From positions 1 to 10,027 of the forward strand of contig JBMOEX010000078.1 in NCBI GenBank assembly GCA_049314535.1: DNA of 10,027 bases, read 5' to 3'. Origin of the DNA: LMEP-6097 sp049314535 (GTDB lineage Bacteria; Cyanobacteriota; Vampirovibrionia; LMEP-6097). Below the pieces are notes generated by a model. It was given only the letters and a program-made list of their open reading frames with translations. It was not told the origin of the DNA and did not search any database. The position numbers and the translations under genes are program-made. This document shows positions 6,638 through 10,027 of the stretch, piece after piece; position 1 is the stretch's first letter; each line of letters starts with the position of its first letter.

Positions 6638-6797
6638 CGCTATCCCAAAGATTCTGGAAAAATGATTTACTGGGATCAAGAAGACCTTCTTTCTTTTTCT
6701 TTTTATAAAAATAGTGGAAGAAGTAAAAAAAAGAATAAAGGGGGAAGGTGGCTAGAATCAGAGCGTTTATAATCAGTTCCAAGTTTTTACTAATCAT
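6630..6797 (-). CDS. Small single-pass membrane protein (55 aa)
   Basis: The frame starts at an ATG at 6795-6797 and ends with TAA at 6630-6632. It encodes MISKNLELIINALILATF, continuing as one hydrophobic segment rich in Phe and Tyr (residues 8-31). A run of five lysines (32-36) and a short polar tail ending SFFQNLWDSVL follow. The positive cluster after the segment predicts the C-terminus in the cytoplasm. Its ATG overlaps the stop of the 82-residue gene upstream (ATGATTAG, 8 bases shared), the usual sign of translational coupling, and AGAAGGT nine bases upstream is a good ribosome site, better than most in this window. The function is not recognised. A hydrophobic segment followed by lysines is seen in small regulatory membrane peptides and in type I toxins, but no antisense RNA was found. 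Confidence 0.6.
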   Translation of the reverse strand: MISKNLELIINALILATFPLYSFFYFFHYFYKKKKKEGLLDPSKSFFQNLWDSVL

Positions 6798-7038
6798 TTG
6801 AATTCACCTTCTTTTCATCGTACTCTGATAAAATTTCAAACCCTCTCATGACGAATCTTATACCTAAAATTCCTAAAAGTAAAGAGATGAGAAATTGTTT
6901 TAAATCCAACTCTGTAAATTCATAGTTATAATCTGTTGCTAAACGAAAAATTATGGTCGAAGGGACGCTAAACATTGCAAGACCAGCATATTTTAAAATA
7001 TCTGCTTTGTATTTTAAAGATTCTGGAATATCTTTCAT
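6790..7038 (-). CDS. Small membrane protein (82 aa), function unknown
   Basis: It encodes MKDIPESLKYKADILKYAGL followed by two hydrophobic stretches: about 17-34 (YAGLAMFSVPSTIIFRLA) and 48-64 (QFLISLLLGILGIRFVM). An acidic segment separates them (DYNYEFTELDL) and the tail is charged (EYDEKKVNSND). This predicts a two-pass inner-membrane protein with both ends on the same side, probably the cytoplasm. I do not recognise the family. The gene lies 56 bases downstream of the second DUF4143 ATPase on the same strand, with a possible terminator between them, and overlaps the 55-residue membrane protein gene by 8 bases, so the two small proteins are probably made together and may interact. No clear Shine-Dalgarno site precedes the ATG. 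The frame is short but the hydrophobic pattern and the overlap with the next gene support it. Confidence 0.65.
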   Translation of the reverse strand: MKDIPESLKYKADILKYAGLAMFSVPSTIIFRLATDYNYEFTELDLKQFLISLLLGILGIRFVMRGFEILSEYDEKKVNSND

Positions 7039-7053
7039 TTAATTAAGCTTCGC

Positions 7054-7074
7054 AAAAAATTAGAAAATTTCTAA
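7054..7074 (-). terminator. Possible intrinsic terminator after second DUF4143 ATPase
   Basis: On the minus strand TTAGAAA-T-TTTCTAA (realistically a 5-bp stem with a 5-base loop) is followed directly by TTTTTT. A second small stem GGGG...CCCC (7075-7090) precedes it, just past the ATPase stop. The stem is AT-rich and weak, so partial read-through into the small membrane genes is plausible. Confidence 0.4.
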
Positions 7075-7094
7075 GGGGTCAAAATTCCCCAAAT

Positions 7095-8285
7095 TTATAA
7101 AATCTTCCCCTGCCACAGCATTTTTATAAAATCCTGATAATTTAAAATTTCTATACCATCTTCAGTAAGGCGACTGGTATCTACTAGGCTTACAACGATT
7201 CGCTTTTTAATGGAAGGCTGATCTTTAATCAATTCCCTTAAGCCTTTTAGCTCATCTTTCTTTATTTTATTTGTAGCCTTCGCTTCTATCGCACACTCCA
7301 TATCATTAATGATGAAATCCACTTCAGCAGCTCCGCTTGCAAGTCGCCAGTAGCTAAGATCCCAGAATTTTCTTTGATAAGAATTATAACAGCGCAGTTC
7401 GTGGTAAACCCAGTTCTCAAAAGCCTTGCCAAATAATTCTGACTTTATTTCTATATTAGAGCGGCGTAATAAATTATTGACGATACCTACATCGCAGTAA
7501 TAGAATTTAGGTGCAAGAATTACCTTGCGTTTCGGATTTTCTCGATAAGCGACTAAAAGGCTGCCGATGAGAGTGTCTTCAAGTATTTGAAAATATTCTT
7601 TAACTGTTTTAGAAGAGATACCACAGTCTCTTGCGATGTTACTAAAATTAATTACTTCAGTATCACTAAAGGCAGCTGATCTTAAAAACTCGCTAAATAC
7701 TGGAAGGTTTCTAACTAAGGCTTCAGCCGCTATTTCTTCTTTTAAGTAGTCACTGATATATGAATTCCATAAATCCTTAGCCTTATTAGTAGTGCTTAGG
7801 TAGTGCTTAGGCAGATAACCTTGGTTTATCATCCTGCGAAGATCAAAACTCTCACCGAGTTCTATCGCACTTAAACCATAAAGCTCATATTTAAGAGCTC
7901 GTCCACCGAGTAAATTAGCTTGTCCTTGTTTTACTTTTCGTGCAGATGAGCCGCAGAGTGCAAATTTTAAGTCATACTCTTCTATCATTAGATGAACTTC
8001 ATCTAGTAATAAAGGAACTCTCTGTACTTCATCAATGATGATGGGGATAGATATATCTAAGCTAGAGGATTTTAATTTCTGTAGAATCTCTTCTCTTAGT
8101 AACCATGGCTCGTTTAGATATTTACTGTATATTTGACTATTTAGTAAGTTAATATATAAACCGTTATGGTAGCTAGCCTTAAGCAAAGAGCTTTTCCCAG
8201 TCTGTCTTGGACCCCAGAGGAAAAAACTGTCTTTCCCTTTTAAAGGTAATTCTAGTGCTCGATTTAAATTATCTAAGGTTTCCAT
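7095..8285 (-). CDS. AAA_14/DUF4143-type ATPase with nuclease-like C-terminus
   Basis: 396 residues from an ATG at 8283-8285, of the same general architecture as the ATPase at 5479-6621 but clearly divergent in sequence, so not a recent duplicate. Walker A is GPRQTGKS (25-32) and Walker B is IIIDEVQRVP (82-91). CGSSARK (111-117) lies at the sensor position. A winged-helix-like stretch occupies about 211-237. The DUF4143 region has the conserved GKAFENWVYHEL (286-297) and tryptophans W308 and W313. The end has EVDFII (321-326) and AIEAKATNK (332-340), which fits a PD-(D/E)XK-like core. The family function is not settled; proposed roles involve DNA or nucleotide handling in accessory systems. 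The gene is divergent from the AAA-ATPase-like gene at 8397, and its extended -10 at 8325-8333 gives a leader of about 33 bases with no Shine-Dalgarno site. Confidence 0.9.
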   Translation of the reverse strand: METLDNLNRALELPLKGKDSFFLWGPRQTGKSSLLKASYHNGLYINLLNSQIYSKYLNEPWLLREEILQKLKSSSLDISIPIIIDEVQRVPLLLDEVHLMIEEYDLKFALCGSSARKVKQGQANLLGGRALKYELYGLSAIELGESFDLRRMINQGYLPKHYLSTTNKAKDLWNSYISDYLKEEIAAEALVRNLPVFSEFLRSAAFSDTEVINFSNIARDCGISSKTVKEYFQILEDTLIGSLLVAYRENPKRKVILAPKFYYCDVGIVNNLLRRSNIEIKSELFGKAFENWVYHELRCYNSYQRKFWDLSYWRLASGAAEVDFIINDMECAIEAKATNKIKKDELKGLRELIKDQPSIKKRIVVSLVDTSRLTEDGIEILNYQDFIKMLWQGKIL

Positions 8286-8324
8286 CTATTAATTTGATTC
8301 AAAATGATGATAAATATATAGGTT

Positions 8325-8333
8325 AATATACCA
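8325..8333 (-). promoter_or_regulatory. Extended -10 of the second DUF4143 ATPase gene
   Basis: On the minus strand this reads TGGTATATT, with TG-G before TATATT (five of six -10 bases). It faces the ATPase gene, with a predicted start of transcription near 8318. One copy of the 13-bp repeat (8335-8347) lies one base upstream. No good -35 is visible. Confidence 0.5.
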
Positions 8334-8334
8334 C

Positions 8335-8378
8335 GATAATTTGGAGTAGTACTTTTAATTATTCGGATAATTTGGAGT
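8335..8378. repeat. 13-bp direct repeat at 31-bp spacing in a divergent promoter
   Basis: GATAATTTGGAGT occurs perfectly at 8335-8347 and 8366-8378. The 31-base spacing is about three helical turns. Each copy abuts an extended -10, one per strand. This layout suits a shared operator for a regulator or for one of the encoded proteins, which carry winged-helix-like segments; the binder is unknown. Confidence 0.65.
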
Positions 8379-8387
8379 TGGTATAAT
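8379..8387 (+). promoter_or_regulatory. Consensus extended -10 of the AAA-ATPase/nuclease gene
   Basis: TGGTATAAT is a perfect extended -10 (TG-N-TATAAT). The first transcribed base would be about 8393-8395, only two to four bases before the ATG at 8397, so the mRNA should be leaderless. The -35 position is poor (TTATTC), which an extended -10 tolerates. Confidence 0.6.
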
Positions 8388-8396
8388 TAAGCAAGT

Positions 8397-9989
8397 ATGT
8401 CTTCCCAACAGAAAAAACTGCCAATAGGTATACAATCTTTTGAAAAATTGATTAACGAAGGTGCAGTTTATGTAGATAAAACTAAATATATTTATGAATT
8501 ACTGAAACTTGGTTTTGGGGCGTATTTTTTAAGTCGTCCACGCCGTTTCGGTAAGTCGCTTCTGGTATCGACTTTGGAAGCTATTTTTAAGAATAAAAGG
8601 GAACTGTTTAAAGGCTTATGGCTAGATAGTTCTGAGTATGCATGGAAAGAATTTCCCGTAATTAAATTTGATATGTCTACGGTGGCTCAAAAGACAGATA
8701 TAGAGTTAATAGTAGGACTTAAAGATGCTGTAAAAGATAATGCGAAAAATGAACAGATAGTTTTAGAGGAGAGCGACAGCCCTGGGAGAATGTTCCAGTC
8801 GTTAATTCATGCTCTTGTAAAAAAATATGGAGAAAAAGTAGTAGTTTTAATTGATGAATACGATGATCCGATCATAAAACATGTAACTAGACCTGAGATG
8901 GCGGCTCGAAATAGAGAAGTCTTGCATGATTTTTATAAAATAATGAAAGCGGAGGATGCAAATCTCAGATTTGTTTTTTTGACTGGAATTAGTAAGTTTG
9001 TGAAAACATCAATATTTTCAGGCTTGAATAATTTAGAGAATATTAGTCTATTAGCAGAATACTCTCCACTCTTGGGTTACACTCAAGATGAGCTGGAAAG
9101 CTATTTCAGGGGATATATATTAAATTTTGCTGAAACGCAATCTTTGACTGTGTCTGCTGCTTTAGAGGAGATTAAGCTCTGGTATAATGGTTACAGATTT
9201 TCTGAATCTGAGATTAAGGTTTACAATCCTTTTTCCTCCTTACTGTTTTTTAAACATAAAAAATTTACTAATTACTGGTTTGAAACTGGGACGCCGACTT
9301 ATTTAGTGGATTTAATTAAAAAAAAATTACCAGAAATTAAAGATTTTGAAGATGGGATAAGAGTTTTACAGAGATCATTTGAAAGCTATGAGATAGAGTC
9401 TCTGCCGATCATTCCTTTACTGTATGACACTGGTTATTTGACGATTAAGAGTTCTTCTACTAACAATATGATGCAAGATTACATTCTTGCCTATCCTAAT
9501 TTAGAAGTGAAGAATGCAATGCTAGATAGTCTATTACTTGGATTCAGTGAAACATCAATGGAGAAAATAGATAATATTATTTTCTCTATCAGTGATGCCA
9601 TTAGTACTTCAAATTTAGAGAAGTTCTTTTCCATTTTAAAATCCTACTTCGCATCCATCCCCTATGATCTAATCCCAGAGAAGAAGCTGGACGAAAAATA
9701 TTTTCAATTAATATTTTATCTATTAATGCGTGTAAGCTCATTTAGAGTGAATACTGAGGATAGAACTAATTTAGGGCGTATAGACCTAGTTCTAGAAAGT
9801 GACACAAGTGTTTATCTTTTTGAGCTTAAGGTGAATTCCTCTGCTAAGGCGGCTTTAGAGCAGATTAAAGAAAAGAAATATTATGAAAAATATTTGAATA
9901 TCCACAAAGAAGTGCTAATTATTGGTGTGAATTTTTCTTTAGAAGAGAGAAATGTTACGGACTGGGTGGTGGAGAGCATCGGACTTTAA
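8397..9989 (+). CDS. AAA-ATPase-like protein with PD-(D/E)XK nuclease domain (DUF1703 type)
   Basis: 530 residues, the usual length for this family, whose members begin with a K-LPIGIQ-F-K sequence as here (residues 7-17, then VYVDKT 25-30). The ATPase has Walker A SRPRRFGKSL (46-55) and Walker B VVVLIDEYDDP (148-158). LTGISKF (195-201) is at the sensor position, followed by the family sequences WYNGYRF (262-268) and YNPFS (276-280). The C-terminal nuclease-like domain has GRIDLVLE (460-467) and YLFELKVN (473-480), with Asp463, Glu476 and Lys478 as the expected metal-binding and catalytic residues and Gln489 downstream, so it looks intact. The family is often amplified in host-associated and gut bacteria; its function is unknown, with mobile-element or defence roles proposed. 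The start is set by the family N-terminus and promoter position. No Shine-Dalgarno site is present. The 38 bases after the stop show nothing recognisable. Confidence 0.93.
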   Translation: MSSQQKKLPIGIQSFEKLINEGAVYVDKTKYIYELLKLGFGAYFLSRPRRFGKSLLVSTLEAIFKNKRELFKGLWLDSSEYAWKEFPVIKFDMSTVAQKTDIELIVGLKDAVKDNAKNEQIVLEESDSPGRMFQSLIHALVKKYGEKVVVLIDEYDDPIIKHVTRPEMAARNREVLHDFYKIMKAEDANLRFVFLTGISKFVKTSIFSGLNNLENISLLAEYSPLLGYTQDELESYFRGYILNFAETQSLTVSAALEEIKLWYNGYRFSESEIKVYNPFSSLLFFKHKKFTNYWFETGTPTYLVDLIKKKLPEIKDFEDGIRVLQRSFESYEIESLPIIPLLYDTGYLTIKSSSTNNMMQDYILAYPNLEVKNAMLDSLLLGFSETSMEKIDNIIFSISDAISTSNLEKFFSILKSYFASIPYDLIPEKKLDEKYFQLIFYLLMRVSSFRVNTEDRTNLGRIDLVLESDTSVYLFELKVNSSAKAALEQIKEKKYYEKYLNIHKEVLIIGVNFSLEERNVTDWVVESIGL

Positions 9990-10027
9990 GTGGAGCTTGT
10001 GTCTTCACGTGACTTGCTTCTGAAAGG

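Overview
The window is AT-rich, gene-dense bacterial DNA, mostly accessory in character, with one clear housekeeping gene (pyrE). No marker fixes the taxon. By analogy, the combination of an AT-rich genome, several ATPase-nuclease fusion genes of the DUF4143 and AAA-ATPase-like/DUF1703 types, a small inverted-repeat element between genes, and weak or absent Shine-Dalgarno sites is familiar from host-associated bacteria such as Rickettsiales and Legionellales. That placement is inference only.

Left part (1-2500). A charged protein of unknown function runs off the left edge on the minus strand. It is divergent from pyrE (orotate phosphoribosyltransferase, plus strand). pyrE converges on a cytidine-deaminase-like gene (minus strand). 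The gap between them is filled by a 156-bp element with nested inverted repeats that also supplies the last codons and stop of the deaminase gene. Both genes touch pyrimidine metabolism.

Middle part (2616-5478). A 902-residue minus-strand protein has an N-terminal region resembling a GHKL (MutL/Hsp90/TopoVIB-like) ATPase, a long middle region, one predicted membrane segment, a repetitive linker and a C-terminal zincin-like HELAH protease domain. I do not recognise this architecture as a named family, and it is the best candidate for something undescribed. It is divergent from a DUF4143-type ATPase, and the shared intergenic region carries a 32-bp tandem repeat.

Right part (5479-9989). There are three ATPase-nuclease fusion proteins: two AAA_14/DUF4143 proteins (one on each strand) and one AAA-ATPase-like/DUF1703 protein on the plus strand. 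Two overlapping genes for very small membrane proteins lie between the first two; the 55-residue one is easily missed. The second and third ATPases are divergent and share a region with a 13-bp sequence repeated at 31-bp spacing. Each copy abuts a strong extended -10 promoter, one facing each way. The promoters of the two plus-strand ATPases lie so close to the start codons that their mRNAs are probably leaderless. The last 38 bases (9990-10027) show nothing I can identify. No tRNA, rRNA, CRISPR array or transposase gene is visible.
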